Of a stretch of 64,000 nt of DNA, positions 37,907 to 45,793 are shown piece by piece (within the stretch, counting starts at the first letter, position 1; the number at the start of each line of letters is the position of its first letter). The DNA lies in assembly GCA_016706865.1 (NCBI GenBank), contig JADJIS010000002.1, forward strand, positions 1,116,001 through 1,180,000, given 5' to 3'. The notes beneath the pieces were generated by a model. That model was not told the origin of the DNA. It worked only from the letters and a program-made list of their open reading frames with translations, and did not search any database. The DNA comes from Bacteroidota bacterium (GTDB taxonomy: Bacteria; Bacteroidota; Bacteroidia; Chitinophagales; BACL12). Position numbers and translations under genes: made by a program.

Positions 37907-38968
37907 ATGTCAGTAACGCTAAGATTAAAAACCAATAAGAATAAGACTCAAACATTTTATCTTGATGTTTATGTGAATAAAACCCGAAAAAGGGAATTTT
38001 TAACAAACCTTAAACTTGTTAAACCTAAAAACAATATTGACAGGGATAGTAACCGACAAATGAGACTTTTGGCTGAGCAGGCTAGAAATAAAAGAGCGAT
38101 AGAGATAGAGGCAGGCATACATTCAATAATTCCTATGTCGCGCAAATCAATCGACCTCTTAAAATATTTTACCTCAACTGCTGATAAGTATGGGAAGAAA
38201 GATAAACGCGTAATTTCAGCTTCTTTGGCGAAATTTGAAACTTTTTTGAACGATAAAGGAAAAAGGTCAATCAAGACAAATGAACTCACTAAGGGGCTTG
38301 TAATTGAGTTTAAGGAGTATTTAGAAACGAAGTTGAACGGTGAAACTCCTAGCAACTATTTTAAAAAGTTTAAGAAAGTCTTGGAAAGTCTTGTTAATGA
38401 GGGAGTTTTAGCTTCAAACCCTTCAAATGGTGTTTCAATAAAAAGAAATGAATCTATTAGCAAACAAATTTTAACTTTTGACGAAATAAATACCTTGAAG
38501 AAAACTCCTATCACCAATGAAGAAGTAAAACGCGCTTTTATTTTTTCATGTTTTACGGGGTTGAGATTTAGCGATGTATGTGAAATCACTCATGAAAATA
38601 TAAATAATGATATAATTGACATTACTCAGAAAAAAACAAATGTACGTGTTATGATACGTTTACATGAGGAAGCAAAACAAATTCTAAATTCCTGCAAAAC
38701 CAAAACAGGTAAATTATTTGTTTTACCTACCCATACTGCCTGTTTAAAAAGTTTAAAGGTATGGGTAAAAAAGGCTGAAATTCAAAAGCATATAACTTGG
38801 CATTGTGCAAGACATTCATTCGCAACGGCAATTATAACACATGGAAGTGATATAAGTAGTGCCAGTGCATTATTAGGGCATTCCTCATATGTTTACACAC
38901 AGCGTTATGTGCGTGTCTCAGATAAATTGAAAGACACTGCAATATCAAACCTACCCATGCTTGATTAA
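37907..38968 (+). CDS. Tyrosine-type site-specific integrase
   Basis: A 353-residue recombinase of the Bacteroidota type. Residues 1-~85 form an arm-binding domain (VTLRLKTNKNKTQTFYLDVYVN), ~85-175 a SAM-like core-binding domain, and ~185-345 the catalytic domain. Catalytic set: R220 in TGLRFSDV, Lys at 242-243, H299 and R302 in HCARHSFAT, H325 in LLGHSS and nucleophile Y334 in YTQRYVR. All are present, so it should be active. It lies just inside attL and reads into the element. Target is inferred to be the tRNA-Glu 3' end. Confidence 0.93.
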   Translation: MSVTLRLKTNKNKTQTFYLDVYVNKTRKREFLTNLKLVKPKNNIDRDSNRQMRLLAEQARNKRAIEIEAGIHSIIPMSRKSIDLLKYFTSTADKYGKKDKRVISASLAKFETFLNDKGKRSIKTNELTKGLVIEFKEYLETKLNGETPSNYFKKFKKVLESLVNEGVLASNPSNGVSIKRNESISKQILTFDEINTLKKTPITNEEVKRAFIFSCFTGLRFSDVCEITHENINNDIIDITQKKTNVRVMIRLHEEAKQILNSCKTKTGKLFVLPTHTACLKSLKVWVKKAEIQKHITWHCARHSFATAIITHGSDISSASALLGHSSYVYTQRYVRVSDKLKDTAISNLPMLD

Positions 38969-39035
38969 TTATTTGTAATTCTTAATTGCAAATACCCTTG
39001 TAATATCTATATAGCTTGCATTATAAATTAATTTT

Positions 39036-39076
39036 TGTAACTGCTATTTACAAAATGTGTAACTGCTATTTACAAA
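39036..39076. promoter_or_regulatory. Two 19-bp direct repeats at 22-bp period
   Basis: TGTAACTGCTATTTACAAA occurs at 39036-39054 and 39058-39076, two helical turns apart; each is partly palindromic (GTAA...TTAC). Placed between integrase and excisionase-like genes, they look like operator or Xis-binding sites. The rest of 38969-39288 is plain AT-rich DNA. Confidence 0.6.
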
Positions 39077-39288
39077 TTCATTATTTTCCATTTAATTAGT
39101 AGTCTCATTACCTCAAAAAATATTTTAATTTATTTTGTTTTGCAATTACTTGAAAAACAACTAATTAAAAGCAAATCGGAAAATAACCCAACAAATTGTT
39201 CATAAACCGATATAAAAAATCGGAGTAGATAATTTATACTTTTTAATTTTGTATTATTAATTTAACCAATTATATAATTTTAAACTGT

Positions 39289-39477
39289 ATGCAAGAATTT
39301 ATTACTTCTAAAGAAGCCTGTGAGTTTTTAGGAATCAAACCACCTACTCTTTATAAGCTAACAAGCAATAGAGCAATTTCATTTTATAAACCAAATGGAA
39401 AAATGATGTATTTTGATAAAGGTGAACTTGAAGAATATATTACAAGACATCATTACCCAAGTATTACAAATATTTGA
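39289..39477 (+). CDS. Excisionase-like helix-turn-helix protein
   Basis: A 62-residue protein of the HTH_17 type: ITSKEACEFLGIKPPTLYKLTSNRAISFYKPNGKMMYFDKGELEEYI. Such proteins are found beside integrases of Bacteroidota elements and bend DNA for excision or regulate integrase. Eleven bases separate its stop from the next start, so the two are an operon. Confidence 0.82.
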   Translation: MQEFITSKEACEFLGIKPPTLYKLTSNRAISFYKPNGKMMYFDKGELEEYITRHHYPSITNI

Positions 39478-39487
39478 TGTGATTATA

Positions 39488-40225
39488 ATGACTGAAAGGT
39501 TTAAAATTCCACTAGAGCTAGGCAACTATGTAATTTCAAATTCATTGATAAAACCTTTCAAGTTGTATCTTATTTTAAAATCAAGGTGCAGTGGTCAAAT
39601 CAAATTGGACACAGCAGATTTTGAGCAACTTGCAACTATTCTCGACTACAAGTCTATTAAGTCGATAAGAAACAATTTAACAATACTTATTAAACTCAAT
39701 TGGGTAGGATACAATAAAAAATCAGGTTTGTATTTTGTTAGGGGTTTTGATTATATTCGTAAAAAGCATCAGTTTAATAGACGAACTGCAATATTTTTGG
39801 AACTGTCACAAATTATTTATTTGCAGGAGTTATTACTAGCAGGTTTAATTACGAAGTTAATAAAGAATCGTATCAGGGATATTATCAAAAATGTGGATTG
39901 CAAAGGAAGGCGATCCAACCAAGCATTTAGAAATATTCCTGATTTTTTTCCAATTTCGGCATCATATCTTGCCAAGATTTTAAACATTTCAATAAATAAG
40001 GCATTCCGTATAAAGCGGTCTGCAGCTGCATTAAAATATATTACAATCCAACCTAATCTTATTAGTACAAAGTTTGCAATTGGCAGCAAATTATATTTAA
40101 ACAAACTAGAGTATCCAGAAGCAAACAAAGTAAGGGTGAAGAAGGGTTTTTTGGTTATTCAAGAGTGTGATTTGGTTAAGGCAAATATACCCTTAGCTGT
40201 TAGGAAAAAAATAGAATCATATTAG
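39488..40225 (+). CDS. Element-borne DNA-binding-like protein, unknown
   Basis: About 245 residues from the ATG at 39488 (MTERFKIPLELGNYVIS); an earlier ATG in frame lies within the upstream gene. Basic, helical, with two winged-helix-like stretches: FEQLATILDYKSIKSIRNNLTILIKLNWVGY and ISASYLAKILNISINKAFRIKRSAAAL. This layout is common in replication or regulatory proteins of mobile elements, but I recognise no named family. No catalytic motif is visible. Confidence 0.6.
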   Translation: MTERFKIPLELGNYVISNSLIKPFKLYLILKSRCSGQIKLDTADFEQLATILDYKSIKSIRNNLTILIKLNWVGYNKKSGLYFVRGFDYIRKKHQFNRRTAIFLELSQIIYLQELLLAGLITKLIKNRIRDIIKNVDCKGRRSNQAFRNIPDFFPISASYLAKILNISINKAFRIKRSAAALKYITIQPNLISTKFAIGSKLYLNKLEYPEANKVRVKKGFLVIQECDLVKANIPLAVRKKIESY

Positions 40226-40397
40226 GGAAGGTTCTTAAGGTTTACTAATCCTTGATTATCAATACCCTGAAATCAAAAGGTGATTTTGCTTACTTTTCAA
40301 ATTGCACGAGGTCGGTCTTTACTCAAATCTACACCCCTTTTTAAAAGTTTACTACTATTTCCTACATTTGCTAAATCTTATTGGCGTTCCTATTCCG

Positions 40398-40500
40398 TTA
40401 CTCGAATCGACTAAATTCATACACAAACGGGAATATGGGTGCACTACGTTACGGCGTGGGCATTCTATTTCGTTTGTGCGCTTTAGTCGAGCGTGAGTAA
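40398..40500. repeat. Large imperfect inverted repeat
   Basis: Three blocks pair in order: TTACTC, CGACTAAA and CACAAACG (40398-40429) with CGTTTGTG, TTTAGTCG and GAGTAA (40471-40500). It is GC-richer than the rest of the element and has no coding gene. It could be a structured RNA, an origin or an attachment-like fold. The surrounding 40226-40574 gap holds nothing else clear. Confidence 0.6.
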
Positions 40501-40574
40501 TGAATGGTTTGCTTCACGCCGATTAATTTGTAAACTACCTGACCGAAGCATAGGGATAAACTCATTCTTAGCTT

Positions 40575-41252
40575 ATGAAAGCCTTATTATTATTCATAAT
40601 TAGTATTTTTTTTACATCGCATCTATTTTGTCAAGATATTATAGTCAAGAAAGATGGAGAGGAAATACAATGTACTGTAAAGGAAGTTGGAATTTCGGAG
40701 GTAAAATATACTCCTGTTGGCGCTGAAAGTCCTGTATTTGTAATTAATAAGGCTGATATATTTATGATAAAATACAGTTGGGGAGAAAAGCAAGTCTTTT
40801 CAACTGATGATGAAGTTTTTAAGACGGGTAAGATAACGCCTTCACATGGTTATATAAATATGTTATACTTTTCTTTTTTCACGGCTCCTGGGTATGGATA
40901 TATAGTTGGTTTTAGCGATGCAAGCGGAGTGCAGGTAAATGATTATTTTGCAATAATGTTTGGCGTTGGAATGGATTTTTATGGAGGAGAAATTTTGATA
41001 CCAATCTTTGTTAGTCCAAGAGTTAATTTTATTACTGGACAATTCACACCTGATTTTTCTTGTGATATAGGCTATTCTTTATCGGTTTATGATACTGAGT
41101 ATAGCAGTGGATTGATGTTAAACCCTAAGATAGGTTTTAAAGCTTATTTAAGCCCTAATATAGCTTATGCAGTCGCCATTGGTTTTAAAAGGCAATTTAT
41201 AGATAACGGAGGGAATAATTTTATTTCTTTACAAACAGGATTCCAATTCTAA
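40575..41252 (+). CDS. Secreted protein, N-terminal beta domain plus barrel-like part
   Basis: A 225-residue protein with signal peptide ending LFCQ (residue 19). The mature start DIIVKKDGEEIQCTVKEVGISEVKYTP resembles the short SH3-like beta module found at the front of many Bacteroidota secreted proteins. The C-terminal half (FAIMFGVGMDFYGG, VSPRVNFITGQFTPDF, IAYAVAIGFKRQF, FISLQTGFQF) looks like part of an outer-membrane barrel. It is cargo of the integrase element; function unknown. Confidence 0.65.
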   Translation: MKALLLFIISIFFTSHLFCQDIIVKKDGEEIQCTVKEVGISEVKYTPVGAESPVFVINKADIFMIKYSWGEKQVFSTDDEVFKTGKITPSHGYINMLYFSFFTAPGYGYIVGFSDASGVQVNDYFAIMFGVGMDFYGGEILIPIFVSPRVNFITGQFTPDFSCDIGYSLSVYDTEYSSGLMLNPKIGFKAYLSPNIAYAVAIGFKRQFIDNGGNNFISLQTGFQF

Positions 41253-41272
41253 ACTAAAAGAAATAAAAAATT

Positions 41273-41656
41273 ATGGAAAACAAAATTAAGCAATCACTAA
41301 TCCGATTACAGGAAAATTGCATAGCTATTAAACCTAAATTAATAAATGTTGGAAGAGAAAATAAAGAGTTAAATCTGTGTTTAATAGTTCCCGATGATAT
41401 TGATATGTTTGAAGACTTACAAATAATTTCGGCATCGTTGACGAACAAGGATACTAAAATAAAATATCTGAACAAAGGGGATAATTTTTTATTGGAAATA
41501 GGAGATATTTCTTTTTATATAACATTGAAAGAGCCGCTAAATAATATAGGAGAATATTGGAAAGAGGGAAGCGTATTTGATAGCATATCTGTTTCATCTT
41601 GCAACGAAACTGGAGAGCTTGTGAGGTTTCCTGTTTCATTAAGCCCTACTATATGA
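41273..41656 (+). CDS. Hypothetical protein of the integrase element
   Basis: A 127-residue cytoplasmic protein, 20 bases after the previous gene, so likely co-transcribed. N-terminal helix (IKQSLIRLQENCIAIKPKLI) then strands (LNLCLIVPDDIDMFEDLQII). No family recognised. The 41657-42146 gap after it holds the element's right end: a C7 run near 41940, the second arm-type repeat and the tRNA terminator hairpin. Confidence 0.5.
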   Translation: MENKIKQSLIRLQENCIAIKPKLINVGRENKELNLCLIVPDDIDMFEDLQIISASLTNKDTKIKYLNKGDNFLLEIGDISFYITLKEPLNNIGEYWKEGSVFDSISVSSCNETGELVRFPVSLSPTI

Positions 41657-42067
41657 GATGTACGAAGATTACATTTAAAGTATTCAAAAATAGACGGTAA
41701 TGGAGTTGAAAATTTATGATGTAGTAATAAATTTGTTGGTCTAAATCTTTGGTCGTAATAAAATATTGTATGTTTTGACATATATAAATGTACAAAACAT
41801 AATTTAAAAAAGGCTATTTTTCGCACTGGGTCACGCAAAACCAACCCTTTAGCCTTTATTAAAAAGAAGAAGTAGTTTTTAGGGTATTTAATTGTTAATA
41901 TATGTAATAGGTATATGTTGGACTAACCCGCCTTAATTGCCCCCCCGCGTCTAAAGTCGAAAATACCCCTCCATGAGTTAATCCTAAATGATTTAATAGT
42001 TGAAGGAATTATAAATTTAAAGATATTTAGGTAATCGAAACCAAGAAACTTTGCAGTTTTTATAACC

Positions 42068-42086
42068 TTTTGTCACCCATGTGTCA
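42068..42086. promoter_or_regulatory. Candidate integrase arm-type site, right end
   Basis: TTGTCACCCATGTGTCACC, counterpart of 37833-37850, about 60 bases inside attR. Confidence 0.45.
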
Positions 42087-42096
42087 CCTACAAATT

Positions 42097-42129
42097 AAAA
42101 ACCCCTGTAAACTATTGATTTACAAGGGT
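42097..42129 (-). terminator. Terminator of tRNA-Glu
   Basis: AAACCCCTGTAAA with TTTACAAGGGTTT (one mismatch); on the minus strand a T run follows. It starts 18 bases beyond the tRNA 3' end and has the same position as the hairpins at the other four junctions. Confidence 0.8.
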
Positions 42130-42145
42130 TTATAAGCATTGTTTT

Positions 42146-42158
42146 GTAGCCCGTAGGG
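42146..42158. other. Candidate attR within tRNA-Glu 3' end
   Basis: GTAGCCCGTAGGG, identical to attL at 37715-37727. The element thus keeps the tRNA whole at this end. Confidence 0.65.
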
Positions 42159-42218
42159 GAATCGAACCCCTGTACCAAGAATGAAAATCTTGTATCCTAA
42201 CCCCTAGATGAACGGGCC
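42147..42218 (-). tRNA. tRNA-Glu (anticodon UUC)
   Basis: 72 bases on the minus strand: acceptor GGCCCGT/ACGGGCT, anticodon stem CAAGA/TCTTG around TTTTCAT, T-arm AGGGG-TTCGATT-CCCCT, discriminator A, no encoded CCA. It is the only complete copy among five related units here and the last in their transcript. Confidence 0.95.
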
Positions 42219-42299
42219 ATATTTTTGTCGCAGTGAAAAGAACGTTGCTTTGGAGTCGAACTCCGGGAATCCCTGCCCTCCTGCGTCAGAGCAGGCAGG

Positions 42300-42353
42300 A
42301 ACCCCTGTAACAAGAATGAAAATCTTGTATCCTAACCCCTAGATGAACGGGCC
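42300..42353 (-). pseudogene. Truncated tRNA-Glu copy 1 (nearest the intact tRNA)
   Basis: Retains 5' acceptor, D-arm, anticodon arm with UUC and the 5' half of the T-arm up to TTC. The rest is replaced by a GC hairpin, so it cannot make a cloverleaf. Confidence 0.8.
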
Positions 42354-42435
42354 ATATTTTTTGTCGCAGTGAAAAGAACGTTGCTTTGGAGTCGAACTCC
42401 GGGAATCCCTGCCCTCCTGCGTCGAGCAGGCGGGG

Positions 42436-42489
42436 AACCCCTGTAACAAGAATGAAAATCTTGTATCCTAACCCCTAGATGAACGGGCA
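42436..42489 (-). pseudogene. Truncated tRNA-Glu copy 2
   Basis: As copy 1, with one change in the 5' acceptor (TGCCCGT for GGCCCGT). Confidence 0.8.
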
Positions 42490-42572
42490 ATATTCTGTGT
42501 CGCAGTGAAAAGTACGATGCTTTGGAGTCGAACTCCGGGAATCCCTGCCCTCCTGCGTCGAGCAGGCGGGGG

Positions 42573-42626
42573 AACCCCTGTACCAAGAATGAAAATCTTG
42601 TATCCTAACCCCTAGATGAACGGGCC
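42573..42626 (-). pseudogene. Truncated tRNA-Glu copy 3
   Basis: As copy 1; its TACC variable-loop text equals that of the intact tRNA. Confidence 0.8.
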
Positions 42627-42707
42627 ATATTTTTTGCCGCAGTGAAAGAACGTTGTTTTGGAGTCGAACTCCGGGAATCCCTGCCCTCCTGCGTCGAGCA
42701 GGCGGAG

Positions 42708-42761
42708 AACCCCTGTACCAAGAATGAAAATCTTGTATTCTAACCCCTAGATGAACGGGCC
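42708..42761 (-). pseudogene. Truncated tRNA-Glu copy 4 (promoter-proximal)
   Basis: As copy 1, with one D-arm-side change (ATTC for ATCC on the plus strand). It is first after the promoter. Confidence 0.8.
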
Positions 42762-42779
42762 GTTTTCTCAAAAGAGATG

Positions 42780-42787
42780 CAAAAGTA
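42780..42787 (-). promoter_or_regulatory. -7 promoter box TACTTTTG upstream of tRNA-Glu array
   Basis: On the minus strand TACTTTTG fits TAnnTTTG and lies 18 bases before the first truncated copy. No such box is seen in the spacers, so one transcript probably spans all five units. Confidence 0.5.
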
Positions 42788-42858
42788 GCGCAAAAAAACA
42801 TTTTGTAAAAGTTTCTGCGAAATATTTATCGCGAACTGGGTAATTTTACAGGATAATT

Positions 42859-43866
42859 ATGAGTAACTATCGCATAGCAATCAATGGATTTGGGCGTATC
42901 GGAAGGATTTTCCTTCGGAGGGTCCTCGAAAAAAATAATGTTGACGTAGTGGCTGTCAACGATCTTACCGACGTGGAAACCCTCGCTCATCTCTTCAAAT
43001 ATGACTCTATTCACCGCAAATTTAGCGGAGAAGTGCATATAGAAGGCGGTGATCTGATCGTAAATGGCAAACGTATCAAGGTTTTTGCGGAAAAAGACCC
43101 GGCAAATCTTCCCTGGAAGGATATGAACATCGATCTGGTGCTCGAATCATCTGGACATTTCCTCGATATGAAATCGGCAATGTTGCACGTTGCATCGGGA
43201 GCAAAAAAGGTATTGTTATCGGCACCACCCAAATCCCCCGACATAAAAACCATTGTTTTGGGTGTTAATGATGCCATGCTTCTGAAAGAGGATATCATCA
43301 TCTCCAATGCCTCCTGCACCACTAACTGTGCCGGGCCCATGATAAAGGTGCTCCACGAGCAATTTGGCATCGATCACGCTTATATCACCACCATACACTC
43401 CTACACCTCCGACCAGCGCCTGCACGACGCTCCGCACAAAGATCTGCGCAGAGCCAGAGCAGCAGCCCTCAATATGGTGCCAACAAGCACCGGAGCGGCT
43501 CAGGCAATTGCGGCTACCTTCCCAGAACTAAAAGGAAGAATTGGCGGAGCAAGTATTCGTGTTCCGGTTGCCGATGGCTCCATTACCGATATTACCTGCA
43601 CGCTGCTAAAGCCCGCAACAATCGAATCGATCAATGCAGCTTTCAAACAAGCCTCCGAAACCTATCTCAAAAATATTCTTTCATATTCCACCGAACCCCT
43701 CGTTTCCATCGATATCGTTGGCGACCCGCATTCCTGCATTTTCGACTCCGAATTAACAGCAGTAAATGGAAATATGATAAAAGTAATGGGTTGGTATGAT
43801 AATGAGTTTGGATATTCAAGTCGCTTGGCAGATCTTGTGATTAAAATGAAAGAAATAAATATTTAA
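42859..43866 (+). CDS. gap: Glyceraldehyde-3-phosphate dehydrogenase
   Basis: A 335-residue NAD(P)-dependent glycolytic enzyme. Rossmann start YRIAINGFGRIGRIFLRR, catalytic C153 in SNASCTTNC, H180 in ITTIHSYTSDQ, and the C-terminal WYDNEFGYSSRLADL. All key residues are present and the length is standard. GC content appears higher than its neighbours, as expected for a highly expressed gene. It is followed by pgk after 233 bases, which hold octamer and heptamer repeats. Confidence 0.96.
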   Translation: MSNYRIAINGFGRIGRIFLRRVLEKNNVDVVAVNDLTDVETLAHLFKYDSIHRKFSGEVHIEGGDLIVNGKRIKVFAEKDPANLPWKDMNIDLVLESSGHFLDMKSAMLHVASGAKKVLLSAPPKSPDIKTIVLGVNDAMLLKEDIIISNASCTTNCAGPMIKVLHEQFGIDHAYITTIHSYTSDQRLHDAPHKDLRRARAAALNMVPTSTGAAQAIAATFPELKGRIGGASIRVPVADGSITDITCTLLKPATIESINAAFKQASETYLKNILSYSTEPLVSIDIVGDPHSCIFDSELTAVNGNMIKVMGWYDNEFGYSSRLADLVIKMKEINI

Positions 43867-44010
43867 AGAATATTAAAATGAAAAAATGAAGGAATGAAAG
43901 AATGAAGGAATGGGGCATCCGGGCGGAAGTAAATTTTTATTCCAACAAAAAACTACTTCGCGGACCTTACCGCTCTTCCCGTCTTACCGGCCCCCTCATC
44001 CGCTATACGA

Positions 44011-44052
44011 AGACATAGGACATAAGACAAGGAAGTAGGAAATAGGACAAAG
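44011..44052. repeat. Period-7 repeat (AGACATA / GGACATA / AGACAAG type)
   Basis: Six degenerate 7-base units, the complement of the ATGTCCT type seen at 62447. An eight-base GAATGAAG-type repeat lies upstream near 43878-43912. Confidence 0.65.
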
Positions 44053-44099
44053 AAAGATACACAACAACTAATAATAAAAAACTAAATAGAATAAAATAA

Positions 44100-45304
44100 A
44101 TGCGTACCATAAAAGACTACAACTTCAAAGACAAACGCGCGATCATACGCGTTGATTTTAATGTTCCGTTAGATAAAAAAACATTCGAGGTAACCGACGA
44201 TACAAGATTAAAAGCTGCAATCCCAACAATTAAAAAAGTATTGGAGGATGGTGGTTCTGTTGTTTTAATGTCACACCTCGGAAGACCAAAAGGCGGGCCT
44301 GAAGATAAATATTCATTAAAACATATCGTAAAACATTTATCCGAATTAATAGGTCAGGATGTAAAATTTGCTGACGATTGTATTGGTGATGATGTGCGGT
44401 TTTAGCATTAAATTTATTGCCCGGTGAAGTAATGTTGCTTGAAAATCTCCGCTTCCATCCTGAGGAAGAAGCCGGCGATAAAGATTTTGCAATTCAATTA
44501 AGTGAGTTGGGGAATGTATATATTAACGATGCATTCGGCACTGCACATCGCGCGCATGCATCTACTACCATTGTTGCAGAATTATATACACCCGAAAATA
44601 AAATGGCGGGTTATTTATTGGCGGCAGAAGTAGATGCTGCAAATAAAGTATTGAACGATCACGAAAAACCATTTACTGCAATTATTGGCGGCGCAAAAGT
44701 TTCTGATAAAATTATGATATTGGAAAAATTAGTGGAAAAAGCGGATCACATCATTGTTGGAGGAGGAATGGCTTATACTTTTATTAAAGCAATGGGTGGT
44801 GATATCGGAAATTCATTATGCGAAGAAGATAAACTCGATCTCGCAAAACAATTAATAGAAAATGCGAAATCAACCGGTGCAAATATTTTATTGCCTGTTG
44901 ATTCAATAATAGCCGATAAATTTGATAATGATGCTGCAAAAGATTCTTGCGTTAGCAATGTAATTCCTGCAGGTTGGATGGGACTCGACATTGGACAAAA
45001 AGCAATTAAAGATTTCAGCGATGTAATTCTTGCCTCCAAAACTATTTTATGGAATGGACCCATGGGCGTTTTTGAAATGGAAAATTTCAGCAATGGAACC
45101 ATCCAAATTGCAAAAGCAATTGCACAGGCAACAAAAAATGGCGCTTATTCCCTTGTGGGCGGAGGCGACTCAGTTGCAGCGGTAAATAAATTTAATTTAT
45201 CCGACCAGGTAAGTTATGTTTCAACCGGGGAGGGGCTATGCTGGAGTTTTTTGAAGGAAAGACTCTTCCGGGAGTTTTTGCTATTGAAGGCAAGTGATAA
45301 TTGA
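44100..45304 (+). CDS. pgk: Phosphoglycerate kinase, with an apparent frameshift
   Basis: It makes 3-phosphoglycerate and ATP in glycolysis, after GAPDH. The N-terminal part (44100-44405) has VDFNVPLDKK and LMSHLGRPKGG. The frame breaks at about 44397-44404 after CIGDDV, and the rest, from LALNLLPGEVMLLENLRFHPEEE, is open one base over to 45304. It includes FGTAHRAHAST, GGAKVSDKI, LWNGPMGVFE and SLVGGGDSVAAV. One missing base (a G before GTTTTAGC) would restore a ~400-residue enzyme. In an essential gene, read error is more likely than decay. The stop lies within a heptamer repeat; a few C-terminal residues are atypical. Confidence 0.85.
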
Positions 45305-45323
45305 CAATTGATAATTGACAATT
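45295..45323. repeat. Period-7 repeat TGATAAT/TGACAAT at the pgk stop
   Basis: Four units alternate TGATAAT and TGACAAT. The repeat supplies the last two codons and stop of pgk. Complementary blocks lie at 45498-45528 and 45711-45741, so the gap 45305-45778 is full of heptamer text. Confidence 0.8.
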
Positions 45324-45382
45324 GGGGCTCGTCGATGGGAGGAAAAATAATTTCCTATTTATAACTGTGATATTATAATTGA

Positions 45383-45418
45383 TAGTCGTTTAAATAATCT
45401 AAACGACTATTTTTTTTA
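45383..45418 (+). terminator. Terminator after pgk
   Basis: Perfect ten-base stem TAGTCGTTTA/TAAACGACTA, seven-base loop, nine T. Confidence 0.92.
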
Positions 45419-45497
45419 TAAAGTGACTTGGTAAATTTTCTATTTTTCGATTATAACCCTGGTAGACAATTGATTTCAGGCCATAATCGAATTCCCG

Positions 45498-45528
45498 TTA
45501 TCAATTATCAATTGTCAATTATCAATTA
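45498..45528. repeat. Period-7 repeat (TATCAAT/TGTCAAT)
   Basis: About four units of the complement of the block at 45295. Confidence 0.75.
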
Positions 45529-45710
45529 TTCCCGTGTATTTAATTTTAAGCGACTATTTTCAATTTATTTTACACTCCAATTATCGAACTTTAAATCGTA
45601 TCCGATTAGCATAAAGTAATCTACAATCATTAGGTAATCAGCGTTATTCCTCACTCTACCCAGAGTAAAAATGGTACACGATTAATTCCCATCCCTAGTC
45701 GATGTAAAAA

Positions 45711-45741
45711 ATTATCAATTGTCAATTGTCAATTATCAATT
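45711..45741. repeat. Period-7 repeat (TATCAAT/TGTCAAT), second
   Basis: Four units, TATCAAT TGTCAAT TGTCAAT TATCAAT, ending about 50 bases before comEC. Confidence 0.75.
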
Positions 45742-45793
45742 AAAAGGCTTTCTTCTTAAATTAATTCTCCTATTTTAGTTGCGTTTATCTCTT

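Larger units (their letters stand above)
42219..42761 (-). repeat. Tandem array of four units at 135-137-bp period with truncated tRNA-Glu
   Basis: Aligned on AACGGGCC, the units recur at 42211, 42346, 42482, 42619 and 42754. Each spacer unit holds TGTCGCAGTGAAAAGAACGT, then GGAGTCGAACTCCGGGAATC, a CTGCGTCGAGCAGG hairpin, and the first 54 bases of tRNA-Glu in minus orientation. Open frames through it are only shadows of the repeat. Confidence 0.9.

Noticed and set aside
40302..40496. A 64-codon plus-strand frame in the integrase element.
   Set aside because: It overlies the inverted repeat at 40398-40500 and its composition is atypical; the repeat explains the open frame.
42332..42801. Long minus-strand open frames with repeated peptide text over the tRNA array.
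   Set aside because: The peptides are translations of the 136-bp repeat and the tRNA-Glu copies; no start context or signal, so not genes.
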